From Halpernia frigidisoli (GTDB lineage Bacteria > Bacteroidota > Bacteroidia > Flavobacteriales > Weeksellaceae), in NCBI RefSeq assembly GCF_900113805.1, contig NZ_FOQT01000003.1:124001-188000 (forward strand): a stretch of DNA of 64,000 bases, written 5' to 3'. The notes under the pieces are model-generated. The model was not told where the DNA came from. It saw only the letters and a list, made by a program, of their open reading frames with translations, and did no database searches. Shown here piece by piece: positions 18,611 to 27,708 of this stretch. Position numbers and translations under genes: made by a program. Numbering within the stretch: position 1 is the first letter of the stretch; each line of letters opens with the position of its first letter.

Positions 18611-19452
18611 TGAATTTAAAACTTTATTTTTCAATTATTTCAAACTATGCCAAAATAGCTCTGATAGATATTAAATACTTAGTAACACCAAACGAAACTA
18701 CAGGCATTACAAATGCTGAAAGGATGAGGCTGAAAAACTATCCAAAACTAAAAAAGGGTTCCGCAAAATTTTTCGATGTTGATTTTTATTTCAATGATGT
18801 TGGCGGTTTTATGCATACAGTTGACGAAGTATTTAGTGAAAAAGTATATAAATTCGAGGCTGATAAACCTGAGCCGTATATTATAGACTGCGGTTCCAAT
18901 ATCGGTATCAGTTTATATTATTTTCAAAAGTTATACCCCAACGCGGAAATTATAGGATTTGAACCTGATCCTGAAATCTACAGAATTCTTCAGAATAATG
19001 TATCAAATTTTTCAAATAAGAATATAAAAATTTATGAGGAAGCAGTCTGGACACAAGACACAGAACTTATTGTTTATTCTGAAGGTTCACTGGCAGGCTC
19101 TGCAACGGTGGATTATTTGGGAACAAACAAAAAAACTACAGTTAAAGCATTTGATCTTAAAAAATTGATGACAAAAGAAATTGATTTTCTGAAAATTGAT
19201 ATAGAAGGCGCTGAAAATGAGGTGATTTTTGACATAAAAGATAAATTGTTTCTGGTAAAAAATTTATTTTTAGAATACCATGGTTTAGCAGGAAAAAGAC
19301 AAAATCTGGGAGACATTTTAAATCTTTTACGCGATGCAGGTTTTGAATACTATATTCGTCTGGCTGGAGAAAATATTAAATACCCTTTTTGCAATGAGCA
19401 ACCAGTAAATTTCAACCAACAACTAAATATTTTTTGTTTTAGAAAAAAATGA
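18610..19452 (+). CDS. FkbM-family methyltransferase
   Basis: SAM-dependent methyltransferase, 280 residues. Motif I is IIDCGSNIGISLYYFQKLYP (about 91-110), followed by EIIGFEPDPEIYRILQNNV and the FkbM signature IDFLKIDIEGAENEVI. In glycan loci these enzymes O-methylate a sugar or a chain end. Here it shares a locus with a Wzt that has a glycan-end-binding domain, so chain capping is a reasonable but unproven role. Start overlaps the preceding stop by one base; the end overlaps the next gene by 4 nt. Confidence 0.9.
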   Translation: MNLKLYFSIISNYAKIALIDIKYLVTPNETTGITNAERMRLKNYPKLKKGSAKFFDVDFYFNDVGGFMHTVDEVFSEKVYKFEADKPEPYIIDCGSNIGISLYYFQKLYPNAEIIGFEPDPEIYRILQNNVSNFSNKNIKIYEEAVWTQDTELIVYSEGSLAGSATVDYLGTNKKTTVKAFDLKKLMTKEIDFLKIDIEGAENEVIFDIKDKLFLVKNLFLEYHGLAGKRQNLGDILNLLRDAGFEYYIRLAGENIKYPFCNEQPVNFNQQLNIFCFRKK

Positions 19453-20294
19453 TTTCAATAATTATTTCAACTTACCAACCTGCTTTTTTTCAGGATTTAG
19501 AACAAAATATTGATAAAACCTGCGGTGTGCCGTATGAGATTATTAATATAGAAAATCCCGGTTTAATGAGCGTTTGTGAAACTTATAACAAAGGCGCAAA
19601 ACTCGCAAAATTTGAGAACTATTTATTTTTGCACGAAGATGTTTTATTTTTAGAAAACAACTGGGGAGAGAAATTAATTAACATCTTAAACCTGCCAAAT
19701 TGCGGTGTAGTTGGCGTCGCAGGGGGAGATTATTACGGCTACGTTCCTGCAAGTTGGTGGAGCGAAGGTTATAAAAAAATGAACATAATTCAGGCTGATA
19801 AGAATTCTGGAAAGGACCATTTTAACGACCATTTTAATTTTAAAAAAGACAGTGTTTTAGAAGAAGTAAAAGCTTTAGATGGGGTTTTTTTGGCCTGCAA
19901 AAAAGAAGTTTATGATGCTACAAGATTTGACGAAAAAATTGAAGGATTTCACGGGTACGATTTAATTTTTTCTCTAAAAGCATCAGCAAAATTTCAAAAT
20001 TATGTAACTGGCGAAGTTTTGCTTAAACATTTCTCTAAAGGCTCATTGTCTAAAGAATGGTTACAGAATATTTTGAAAGTTCGTTCCATAATTGGTTTTA
20101 ATAAAAATCAAAAAATCGATCAAAATGTTGAATTGCAAAATTTTTATAAATTATTAGCAATGATGAAACTTTATAATTTCACAAAATCAAAAAGCCTGCA
20201 AATCGCCATTAAATATTTTAATCCAAGCATTTTTGGTTTAAAAAATAGCCTAAAAGTATTAAATCGTCTTAAATATATATATATTGAAAAATAA
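19449..20294 (+). CDS. GT-A-fold glycosyltransferase (GT2-like)
   Basis: 281 residues beginning ISIIISTYQPAFFQDLEQNIDKTCGVPYEIINIENPG. NKGAKLAKFENYLFLHEDVLFLENNWGEKL contains the probable metal-binding HEDV motif in place of DxD. DGVFLACKKEV and GFHGYDLIFSLKA resemble the acceptor-side segments of GT2-like enzymes. It overlaps fkbM by 4 nt and the next gene by 11 nt. Annotation as a glycosyltransferase is firm; donor and linkage are unknown. Confidence 0.8.
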   Translation: MISIIISTYQPAFFQDLEQNIDKTCGVPYEIINIENPGLMSVCETYNKGAKLAKFENYLFLHEDVLFLENNWGEKLINILNLPNCGVVGVAGGDYYGYVPASWWSEGYKKMNIIQADKNSGKDHFNDHFNFKKDSVLEEVKALDGVFLACKKEVYDATRFDEKIEGFHGYDLIFSLKASAKFQNYVTGEVLLKHFSKGSLSKEWLQNILKVRSIIGFNKNQKIDQNVELQNFYKLLAMMKLYNFTKSKSLQIAIKYFNPSIFGLKNSLKVLNRLKYIYIEK

Positions 20295-21111
20295 TATAAA
20301 AAAAGCGATTGCAATTCTTTTGAAAGATGATCTGCAAATTTGCATTACGCCAAAAGGCGCAAGATGGGGAAATCTTCTTTATTTTTTTCTTCACGCTTTT
20401 ATTAAAGAAAAAAACGGTAAAAACTTTAAACTGCTTTACACGACGCATATGGCAGAGGTTTTAAAGTGGTTTCCAGATTTAAAAAAATTTACAATTACTG
20501 AAAAAGACGTTAAATTTTATCATCAAAAAGATGCGTCCAATAATTTTTATCAAATATTTGGAGAAGATTTCGGCAGAGATAATCTTTATGATTTTATTAA
20601 AACCCAGCTCTTAACTTCTTCAATAAAAGATTTATTACAAAACATTCCAGAGCCTGAAAACGATTGGCTTACCATAAACATCCGTCGAGGCGATTTTTAT
20701 GAAAAAGGAAATACTTCGCTTTACGGTTACGATCAAATCGGGTTTGTAAAACACATTTTTAAAACCAGATTTAGTGAAAAAAACTGGCAAAAAATCACAG
20801 TCATTTCTGACGATATGATTTGGTGCGAAGAAAATTTTTTCTTTTTAAATCGATATTCCAAAATATTAGAATTTCCAGAATTTAAAGAAAATACTATAAT
20901 TTCCAGCTTTTTGAGAATTTCAAAATCTCAAAATTTGATCTTATCAAATTCTACATTCTCATTTTGGGCGGCTTATATTTCTAATTATCTTTACGGTTCC
21001 GCAGAAAAGACATATTGCCCTATCTTTGGAAGCAGAAGAATGGAAAATACGGATCTTTACCAGTTTGACCCAAATTGGCAAATGATAAAAGATTTTAATT
21101 TTGAAAGTTAA
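20284..21111 (+). CDS. GT11-like (alpha-1,2-fucosyltransferase family) protein
   Basis: 275 residues with GT11 landmarks: ARWGNLLYFFLHAF near the N-terminus, INIRRGDF (about 130-137, the conserved HxRxGD-type donor-binding motif), VISDDMIWCEENF and the C-terminal NSTFSFWAAYI. GT11 enzymes usually transfer fucose from GDP-fucose; no GDP-fucose pathway gene is in the window, so the donor is uncertain. It starts at TTG, 11 nt inside the previous gene; no in-frame ATG occurs before the conserved N-terminal segment, so the unusual start is needed. Confidence 0.82.
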   Translation: MKNNIKKAIAILLKDDLQICITPKGARWGNLLYFFLHAFIKEKNGKNFKLLYTTHMAEVLKWFPDLKKFTITEKDVKFYHQKDASNNFYQIFGEDFGRDNLYDFIKTQLLTSSIKDLLQNIPEPENDWLTINIRRGDFYEKGNTSLYGYDQIGFVKHIFKTRFSEKNWQKITVISDDMIWCEENFFFLNRYSKILEFPEFKENTIISSFLRISKSQNLILSNSTFSFWAAYISNYLYGSAEKTYCPIFGSRRMENTDLYQFDPNWQMIKDFNFES

Positions 21112-21123
21112 ATTTATTGAAAC

Positions 21124-21912
21124 ATGATCCCTAAAAAAATACACTATTGCTGGTTTGGCGGAAATCCTTTGCCGGAATCTTTTGCAATCTGTCATGCAAG
21201 CTGGAAAAAATATTTGCCGGATTATGAAATCATAGAGTGGAACGAAACCAATTTTGATATTTCCTGTTGTGAATACGTGAAACTCGCCGCTGAAAAAAAA
21301 CAATGGGCTTTTGTTTCAGATTATGCGCGCGCCTTGGCGTTGTTCAATGAAGGCGGCATTTATATGGACATCGACGTTGAAGTAAAACACAATCTCGATG
21401 AATTTTTGCATCATCGCGCATTTTCAGGTTTTGAAATTACTGGAAGTCCGTTCACCGCGCTTTGGGCAACAGAAAAAAACCATCCGTGGCCAAAAAAAGT
21501 TCTGGATTTTTATGATCAAAAAACGGATTTTGACTTGACGACAAACACGGTTTTCGTTTCAGAATTATTAGAAAAAGAATACAAAATAAATCCCGAAAAA
21601 GATGAATATCAGGAATTGGCAGATGGAATCGTGATTTATCCTTCCAGTTATTTTTGTTTAGATCTTCCAAAAAATTACGCAGCACATCATTTTATTGGAA
21701 CCTGGCACAAACGAGAAGCGCCAAATCCTTTTAAAGATTATGTTCACGCGCATTTTTATTTAAAATCATTAAAAAATCTTCCAAATGGAAAAAAGGAAAT
21801 TCACAATGTCATTAATAATCAAAAAATGATGACTTCTGATGATATTCTCTCACAGTTTCCTTTGAAAATGTTGGTCAAACATATTGCAAAACGATTGAAA
21901 TTAAAATCTTAA
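21124..21912 (+). CDS. glycosyltransferase family 32
   Basis: 262 residues. The opening IPKKIHYCWFGGNPLPES and the segment WAFVSDYARALALFNEGGIYMDIDVEV are hallmark GT32/capsular glycosyltransferase features; MDIDVEV (about 80-86) carries the DxD metal site. No signal peptide. It sits 12 nt after the GT11-like gene and before wecB. GC content is closer to the locus flanks than the preceding block. Sugar specificity cannot be inferred. Confidence 0.92.
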   Translation: MIPKKIHYCWFGGNPLPESFAICHASWKKYLPDYEIIEWNETNFDISCCEYVKLAAEKKQWAFVSDYARALALFNEGGIYMDIDVEVKHNLDEFLHHRAFSGFEITGSPFTALWATEKNHPWPKKVLDFYDQKTDFDLTTNTVFVSELLEKEYKINPEKDEYQELADGIVIYPSSYFCLDLPKNYAAHHFIGTWHKREAPNPFKDYVHAHFYLKSLKNLPNGKKEIHNVINNQKMMTSDDILSQFPLKMLVKHIAKRLKLKS

Positions 21913-21926
21913 AATAATATTTTCAG

Positions 21927-21934
21927 TACTTTTG
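21927..21934 (+). promoter_or_regulatory. -7 box upstream of wecB
   Basis: TACTTTTG, an exact TAnnTTTG match, 16 nt before the wecB ATG at 21950. No clear -33 partner. It may give wecB its own transcription within the locus. Confidence 0.35.
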
Positions 21935-21949
21935 TTTAAACTAATTTAA

Positions 21950-23026
21950 ATGTCCAAAACCGCAATAATCTACGGCACACGTCCGGAATTTTTAAAAATT
22001 TTTCCTTTAATTTTAGAATTTAAGAAAAATAATTTGTTGGTTTCTTTGGTAAATACCGGTCAGCATGATTCTCTTTTATCTGAAATGGAAAAAGATTTTG
22101 ATGTAAAGCCAGATTTTTCTTTATCGGTTCAGTCGTCAGCATTTACCAATTCAAATTTGATTTCAAAACTGATCAATGATATTTCAAATTTGGTTCATCA
22201 GGAAAATATTGAAAAAATCATTGCGCAGGGCGATACATTCACGGTTTTAGCCTCGTCAATTGTGGCTTTTTTAGAACAAAAGAAATTTTACCACATCGAA
22301 GCCGGACTTAGAACTTCAACGATAAAATTGCCATTTCCCGAAGAATTTAACAGAAGAACGGTTTCGCTGACGTCTGATATTAATTTTGCGCCGACCGAAC
22401 TTTCCCAAGCAAATCTTTTAGCCGAAAATATTCCACAAAATAAAATTTTCTTAGTTGGAAACACGATTGTTGATATGATCCAATATGTTTTAAAAAAGGA
22501 AAATATTACTGTTGAATATGAAGATTCTGTTTTTATAACTGCGCATCGACGGGAAAATATTGGTAAACCTTTAGAAAATATTTCTACGGCAATAAAAGAA
22601 TTAGCGGAAGAAAATCCGTACGTTAAATTTCATTGGGCTTTGCATCCAAATCCGAATACGCGTAAAATTATCTTAAATGCTTTAGGCGAAAATAAGCCCC
22701 AAAACATCGTTTTTTCTGAACCTTTAAATTATGTTGAAGCCATAAAAATGATGGCAAAAGCAAAACTATTGCTTTCAGATTCCGGCGGCATTCAGGAAGA
22801 AGCGCCAAGTTTGCAGAAACGTGTTTTAATTTTAAGAAATGAAACCGAAAGACCCGAAGTTTTGCACTGCGGTTGCGGTATTTTAGTGGGTGATGATATT
22901 CAAAAAATCAAAGAAAATTTTAACCAAATTTTTAATAACGAAAAAGAATATATTTTTGAAAGTACACAAAACCCTTTTGGCGACGGAAAATCTTCCGAAA
23001 AAATTCTCGCTGAAATTTTAAAATAA
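21950..23026 (+). CDS. wecB: UDP-N-acetylglucosamine 2-epimerase (non-hydrolysing)
   Basis: Interconverts UDP-GlcNAc and UDP-ManNAc in the cytoplasm. 358 residues with IIYGTRPEFLKIFPLI at the N-terminus, the family triad segment FYHIEAGLRT, VFITAHRRENIGKPL and LLSDSGGIQEEAPSLQKRVLILRNETERPE, covering the conserved Asp, Glu, His and Arg residues. No UDP-ManNAc dehydrogenase (wecC) is nearby, so ManNAc itself, or a product made by another enzyme, may enter the glycan. Last gene of the first plus-strand block; htpG follows after 82 nt. Confidence 0.93.
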   Translation: MSKTAIIYGTRPEFLKIFPLILEFKKNNLLVSLVNTGQHDSLLSEMEKDFDVKPDFSLSVQSSAFTNSNLISKLINDISNLVHQENIEKIIAQGDTFTVLASSIVAFLEQKKFYHIEAGLRTSTIKLPFPEEFNRRTVSLTSDINFAPTELSQANLLAENIPQNKIFLVGNTIVDMIQYVLKKENITVEYEDSVFITAHRRENIGKPLENISTAIKELAEENPYVKFHWALHPNPNTRKIILNALGENKPQNIVFSEPLNYVEAIKMMAKAKLLLSDSGGIQEEAPSLQKRVLILRNETERPEVLHCGCGILVGDDIQKIKENFNQIFNNEKEYIFESTQNPFGDGKSSEKILAEILK

Positions 23027-23108
23027 AAAAAACCTCTTTCCGCCAATTTGTCACCTTCCTTCCGATGGTATTTCTTTTGAGAAATAGTTTTTACAAAAAT
23101 TAAAAATT

Positions 23109-25007
23109 ATGACAAAAGGCAATATCAATGTTTCGGTGGAAAATATTTTCCCGCTAATTAAGAAATTTCTTTACAGCGACCATGAAATTTTTCTTCGTGA
23201 ATTAATTTCAAATGCAACGGACGCGACTTTAAAATTGAAACATTTAAGCAATATTGGTGAAGCCAAAAGTGAATTGGGCAACATCGAAATTGAAGTAAAA
23301 GTTGATAAAGAAAATAAAAAAATCCACCTGATTGATCACGGCGTGGGGATGACTTCCGAGGAAGTTGAAAAATACATCAATCAGGTTGCTTTTTCCGGTG
23401 CGGAAGAATTTTTAGAAATATACAAAGACACGGCGAAAGATTCCGGCATTATCGGACATTTCGGTTTAGGCTTCTACTCTGCTTTTATGGTGGCAAAAGA
23501 AGTTGAGATTTTAACGAAATCATTTAAAGAAGATTCTACTGCAGTTCGTTGGGTTTGTGATGGTTCGCCAGAATTTACGCTGGAAGATTACCCGGAAAAA
23601 ACGACTCGCGGAACAGAAATAATTCTTCATATTGCAGACGATTCTACCGAGTTTTTGGAAGATTACCGGATCGAAGAATTATTGACCAAGTATAATAAAT
23701 TTATGCCCGTTCCAATTAAATTTGGGACAAAAACTGAAACACTTCCTTTACCCGAAGATGCAGCAGATGACGCAAAAGCGGAAACTGTAGAAGTTGATAA
23801 TATCATCAATAATCCAAACCCGGCTTGGACGAAAAACCCGTCTGAATTGTCTGATGAAGATTATAAAAATTTCTACCACGAACTTTATCCAACGCAGTTT
23901 GAAGAGCCTTTGTTTAATATACATTTGAATGTAGATTATCCATTTAATTTGACGGGAATTTTATTTTTTCCAAAACTGGCAAATAATTTAAATATTGAAA
24001 AAGACAAAATTCAATTATACCAAAATCAGGTTTATGTAACCGACGAGGTAAAAGGAATTGTACCGGATTTTTTAATGCTTTTGCGAGGTGTAATTGATTC
24101 ACCAGACATTCCGTTAAATGTTTCCCGTTCTTATTTGCAGGCTGACGGCGCCGTGAAAAAGATCTCCAGTTATATCACCAAAAAAGTGGGTGATAAAATG
24201 GTTTCCTTATTTAACGAAGATCGCGCAGGTTACGAGAAAAAATGGAATGACATTAAGATCGTGATCGAATACGGAATGATCTCTGAAGATAAATTTTATG
24301 AAAAATCTGATAAATTTGCACTTTATCCAACAACGGACGGAAAATATTTCCTTTGGGATGAATTGATTGAAAAAATTAAAGATTCACACACTGATAAAAA
24401 CGGAAGAACTGTTTTACTTTACGCTACAGACGCAGATGCACAGGATTCTTACATCCAAAAAGCGAAAGAAAAAGGATATGAAGTTTTACTTCTAGATTCA
24501 CCAATTACGCCGCATTTAATTCAAAAACTAGAAACTTCTAAAGACAATATTTCTTTTGCAAGAGTTGACGCCGATCATTTAAATAAATTAATTGAGAAAG
24601 ACGAACCGACAATTTCAAAATTAAATGATGAAGACAAAGAAAGATTAAAAATTGAGGTTGAGAAAAATTTAGAAAATAACACTTATGTGGTTCAGGTTGA
24701 AGATCTGGATAGTTCTGATGCACCATTCTTAATTACACAACCGGAATTTATGCGCCGTATGAAAGATATGCAGGCAACTGGCGGCGGCGGCGGAATGTTT
24801 GGAATGGGAAATATGCCGGAAATGTATAATTTGGTTATCAATTCTAACAGTAGTTTGGCGGATAAAATTTTACATTTAGAAGATGCAGATAAACAAAAAA
24901 CTTTAGTTCAGCAGGCTTTTAATTTGGCTAAATTATCTCAGAATTTACTTAAAGGAAAAGATTTGACGGCTTTTATTGAAAGTTCTTATTCAAATTTAAG
25001 TTCATAG
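23109..25007 (+). CDS. htpG: molecular chaperone HtpG (Hsp90 family)
   Basis: ATP-dependent cytoplasmic chaperone. 632 residues. GHKL ATPase motifs: YSDHEIFLRELISNATDATLK (conserved Glu and Asn), IDHGVGMT and the lid segment GHFGLGFYSAFMVA. Middle domain has LYQNQVYVTDEVKGIVPDFL and SRSYLQAD. A glycine-rich stretch (GGGGGMFGMGN) precedes the C-terminal dimerisation domain. An ordinary housekeeping gene lying between glycan genes with no functional link, followed by its own terminator. I see no recognisable heat-shock operator in the 82-nt upstream gap. Confidence 0.97.
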   Translation: MTKGNINVSVENIFPLIKKFLYSDHEIFLRELISNATDATLKLKHLSNIGEAKSELGNIEIEVKVDKENKKIHLIDHGVGMTSEEVEKYINQVAFSGAEEFLEIYKDTAKDSGIIGHFGLGFYSAFMVAKEVEILTKSFKEDSTAVRWVCDGSPEFTLEDYPEKTTRGTEIILHIADDSTEFLEDYRIEELLTKYNKFMPVPIKFGTKTETLPLPEDAADDAKAETVEVDNIINNPNPAWTKNPSELSDEDYKNFYHELYPTQFEEPLFNIHLNVDYPFNLTGILFFPKLANNLNIEKDKIQLYQNQVYVTDEVKGIVPDFLMLLRGVIDSPDIPLNVSRSYLQADGAVKKISSYITKKVGDKMVSLFNEDRAGYEKKWNDIKIVIEYGMISEDKFYEKSDKFALYPTTDGKYFLWDELIEKIKDSHTDKNGRTVLLYATDADAQDSYIQKAKEKGYEVLLLDSPITPHLIQKLETSKDNISFARVDADHLNKLIEKDEPTISKLNDEDKERLKIEVEKNLENNTYVVQVEDLDSSDAPFLITQPEFMRRMKDMQATGGGGGMFGMGNMPEMYNLVINSNSSLADKILHLEDADKQKTLVQQAFNLAKLSQNLLKGKDLTAFIESSYSNLSS

Positions 25008-25072
25008 CATTTTTTTTAATTTTCAACTGTTTTTGGTTGACCAAAGAAAATTTCTTTTAAATATAATTTCAA

Positions 25073-25101
25073 GATCCGGTAATTAATTTTACCGGATTTT
25101 T
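25073..25101 (+). terminator. intrinsic terminator after htpG
   Basis: ATCCGGTAA (25074-25082), loop TTAATT, TTACCGGAT (25089-25097), then TTT: a perfect 9-bp stem with a short T-tract, about 65 nt after the htpG stop. It isolates htpG from the next glycan gene. Confidence 0.85.
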
Positions 25102-25166
25102 ATGCTGAAAAAATAAAAATAGCCTGATCTGTTCTTTTTTATTATTTTTACCTAAATTAAAAATCT

Positions 25167-25847
25167 ATGATCGTAGGAAATGGCTTGATAGCGTCACTTT
25201 TTAAAGAAAACTACCGAAGTGATGTTGTGTTTTTTGCTTCCGGTGTTTCCAATTCTTTGGAAAAAAATGAAAGCCAGTTTGAACGCGAAGAAAACTTAAT
25301 TAAAGATACCTTAGCAGAAGAATCTGATAAAATTTTTGTCTATTTTTCGACCTGCAGTATTTATGATTCCTCAAAAAATGGCAGTTCCTACGTTTTACAT
25401 AAATTAAAAATGGAACAACTTGTAAAAAATTCTGCTAAAGAATTTCTAATTTTACGTGTAAGCAATGCCGTTGGAAAAGGTGGAAATCCCAATCTTTTGA
25501 TCAATTATTTAATTCGCTCGGCAAAAGAAGAAAACACCATAAATGTTCATACAAAAGCGTCACGAAACCTCATTGATGCGGAAGATGTTAAAAATATAAC
25601 CGAGAAATTACTCAATGAAAATTATCTAAATAAAATCGTAAATCTTGCCTATCTTCACAACTACTCCGTTGTTGAAATTTTAGAAATTATTGAGCGTTTT
25701 TACCACAAAAAACTTGATCTAAATCTAGTGAAAAGTGGTTCCGGTTATGACATTAACATTCCAGAAACGGAAAATTATTTTAGAGAAAATAATCTGACTT
25801 CAAAAGACGATTATTTCATGAATATCTTACAAAAATATTATGCTTAA
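25167..25847 (+). CDS. short NAD-dependent epimerase/dehydratase family protein
   Basis: 226 residues, an abbreviated extended-SDR protein. N-terminal dinucleotide loop MIVGNGLIASLF, a VYFSTCSIYD segment (catalytic Thr/Ser region), Y-x3-K as SYVLHKLKME, and ILRVSNAVGKGG. Usual sugar epimerases are 300-340 residues, so the substrate domain is reduced. It may act on a nucleotide sugar of this locus, for example the 4-keto product of RfbB, but nothing in the sequence proves that. Convergent with the following minus-strand gene; the stops are two bases apart. Confidence 0.78.
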   Translation: MIVGNGLIASLFKENYRSDVVFFASGVSNSLEKNESQFEREENLIKDTLAEESDKIFVYFSTCSIYDSSKNGSSYVLHKLKMEQLVKNSAKEFLILRVSNAVGKGGNPNLLINYLIRSAKEENTINVHTKASRNLIDAEDVKNITEKLLNENYLNKIVNLAYLHNYSVVEILEIIERFYHKKLDLNLVKSGSGYDINIPETENYFRENNLTSKDDYFMNILQKYYA

Positions 25848-25848
25848 A

Positions 25849-26847
25849 TTATCTTTCGTAGCGCCATTTAAATAATTTAAAACCTAAATCTGTCGGTAGA
25901 TTATTGAAAATCTCTGTTTTTTTCGTGGCTAAAGAAAAGTTTTTATTGAAATAATCCTGAAAACTTAGACCAGATAATTTTTTATAATTAGTATAACTTT
26001 CTTTCCACAAAACTTTGTCTTTCTGCGCTTTCCAGTTCATCAGAAGCGTACTGTTTTTAAAATCACTAAGAAACTTTAGGATCAAATTCTGCCTTTCGGG
26101 ATTTAATTCTTCCTTATAAATTTCATCAATTTTTTTCGCGATCGTCAACCAATTGTCAAAATTTTTCTTCGTCCGGTTGTGTATCACCGAATTTTTATGA
26201 AGAAAATAGCGGTAGGTTTTATTGTGGATAAACCCGACAGAATCTAATTTTAAAGCCGTTTGCAAACTTTGCAATGTGTCCTGGGCAAATAATCCACGCG
26301 TGAAATAAAGTTTGTTTAATTTCAAAAATTCTACCAGAATAAGTTTATTCCAGCTAGAACTCGGAAAATTTCCTTCCACAAAACTTTCTAAAATTTTTTG
26401 ATTTCCTTTTATTGAATTTTCAGTAGCAACAAGACCAAACATTTCAGAAGCATTTCCCGTTTCAGCGTTGATCGTTTCCGTGTTTCCGACAACCACTTGA
26501 AGGTTTTCGGCTTCGGCAGATTTTACTAAAAGTGAAATGGTTTCGGGGAAAAGTTGATCATCACTATCCAAAAAGAAAATATATTTTCCATTTGCAGTAT
26601 CGATACCTTTATTTCTCACGACAGACAATCCTGAATTTTCTTCTAAATGGTAGATTTTCCAGTTTTGAAGTTGGTATTTTTCAATAAATTTTTCGGCAAT
26701 TTCTACGCTTCTATCCGGCGTTTTGTCATTTATTAAAGTGACTTCAATATTTCCGTAAGTTTGAGAACGCACAGATTCCAGACAGTCTTCTAAAAAATCT
26801 TCACATTTAAAAATTGGAATTGAAATCGTGACCAAAGGCTGATCCAT
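25849..26847 (-). CDS. glycosyltransferase family 2
   Basis: 332 residues with N-terminus PLVTISIPIFKCEDFLEDCLESVRSQTYGNIEVTLINDKTPDRS, SVVRNKGIDTANGKYIFFLDSDDQLFPETI (DxD at about 90-94) and a C-terminal part resembling capsular GT2 enzymes (RYFLHKNSVIH). Cotranscribed with the methyltransferase that starts upstream (3-nt gap). This two-gene minus-strand unit interrupts the plus-strand order of the locus, suggesting modular assembly. Confidence 0.9.
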   Translation of the reverse strand: MDQPLVTISIPIFKCEDFLEDCLESVRSQTYGNIEVTLINDKTPDRSVEIAEKFIEKYQLQNWKIYHLEENSGLSVVRNKGIDTANGKYIFFLDSDDQLFPETISLLVKSAEAENLQVVVGNTETINAETGNASEMFGLVATENSIKGNQKILESFVEGNFPSSSWNKLILVEFLKLNKLYFTRGLFAQDTLQSLQTALKLDSVGFIHNKTYRYFLHKNSVIHNRTKKNFDNWLTIAKKIDEIYKEELNPERQNLILKFLSDFKNSTLLMNWKAQKDKVLWKESYTNYKKLSGLSFQDYFNKNFSLATKKTEIFNNLPTDLGFKLFKWRYER

Positions 26848-26850
26848 TTT

Positions 26851-27627
26851 CTACTTTTTAAAAATAAATCCGGCATATTTTTCATCAAATTCCACGACGA
26901 TAGATTCATAGTTATTTTGCAGACAAAAATCCATAAAAGCAGCATTATCGCCAATATCATCACTCATTAAAACACCACCTTTTCGTAAATGTTTAAATAA
27001 AAGTGGATAAGCCCACATTCTGCCATCATAAGATTTGTCGCTGTCATAATGCACAAAATCTATTGAATCCTGAATTTTAAAAATTTTTGGTAAAGATTCC
27101 CGGTCGGCAAACCGAAACAATTGCCAATTAAAAGTCAGATTTTCCGGCACAACGCAACCAACATACTGGTCATTTTCCTTTCCTAAATAAGGCATATCTG
27201 AACTGTAAAGTGTTCCGTTTCTTTTCTCAATTGAAAGCAAAGCAGCAAGTGAGCTCCAGCCATAAGCAACACCGGTTTCTACTGCATTTTCTGCTTTTAA
27301 ATATTCATTGATGTAAAATATAAGATCCAATGCGCCTGCACCGCCCATTTTTACAGGACAATTTTTTTCATTACTTTTTGCTTCAGCTAAGATTTCCGGA
27401 TAAAGCTCTTCAATTTTTGTATAATTTTTAAAACCTAAAATTTCAGCAATCGTTTTTTCCTGAGAAATGGCATTTTTCGCGCACCACAATGCTGCGTCAT
27501 CTTTTCCTTTAAAAGCTGCTTTCCTATTAAAAATATTTTTGTAGATCTTTCTAGCTAGTTCAGGGTAAAGATGTGGACGTGATAAGTAGGCGAAGAAAGT
27601 TTTAGAAATATTAGAAATTTCACTCAT
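26851..27627 (-). CDS. class I SAM-dependent methyltransferase (Methyltransf_24-like)
   Basis: 258 residues from the ATG at 27627. ENAVETGVAYGWSSLAALLS is motif I (SAM binding), GTLYSSDMP motif II, SIDFVHYDSDKSYDGRMWAYPLLFKHLRKGGVLMSDDI the Asp-containing catalytic and post-motif region. Probably methylates a glycan component; acceptor unknown. The frame extends to a GTG at 27645, but that codon lies inside a perfect -7 box, so I prefer the ATG. Upstream of the GT2 gene in a two-gene operon, divergent from the acyltransferase at 27709. Confidence 0.85.
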   Translation of the reverse strand: MSEISNISKTFFAYLSRPHLYPELARKIYKNIFNRKAAFKGKDDAALWCAKNAISQEKTIAEILGFKNYTKIEELYPEILAEAKSNEKNCPVKMGGAGALDLIFYINEYLKAENAVETGVAYGWSSLAALLSIEKRNGTLYSSDMPYLGKENDQYVGCVVPENLTFNWQLFRFADRESLPKIFKIQDSIDFVHYDSDKSYDGRMWAYPLLFKHLRKGGVLMSDDIGDNAAFMDFCLQNNYESIVVEFDEKYAGFIFKK

Positions 27628-27644
27628 CAGTTTTATATTTGCCA

Positions 27645-27652
27645 CAAAAATA
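27645..27652 (-). promoter_or_regulatory. -7 box of the methyltransferase/GT2 operon
   Basis: Minus strand TATTTTTG, an exact TAnnTTTG match 17 nt before the ATG at 27627. No well-spaced -33 box. It decides the start codon of the downstream gene. Confidence 0.5.
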
Positions 27653-27673
27653 AAGAAATAATTATGAAAATAT

Positions 27674-27681
27674 TACCTTTG
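27674..27681 (+). promoter_or_regulatory. -7 box of the hexapeptide acyltransferase gene at 27709
   Basis: TACCTTTG, an exact TAnnTTTG match, 27 nt before the ATG. It is divergent from the -7 box at 27645-27652, with only 21 nt between the two. Confidence 0.45.
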
Positions 27682-27708
27682 TTGATCAACCACTAATAAA
27701 GTTTCGAA

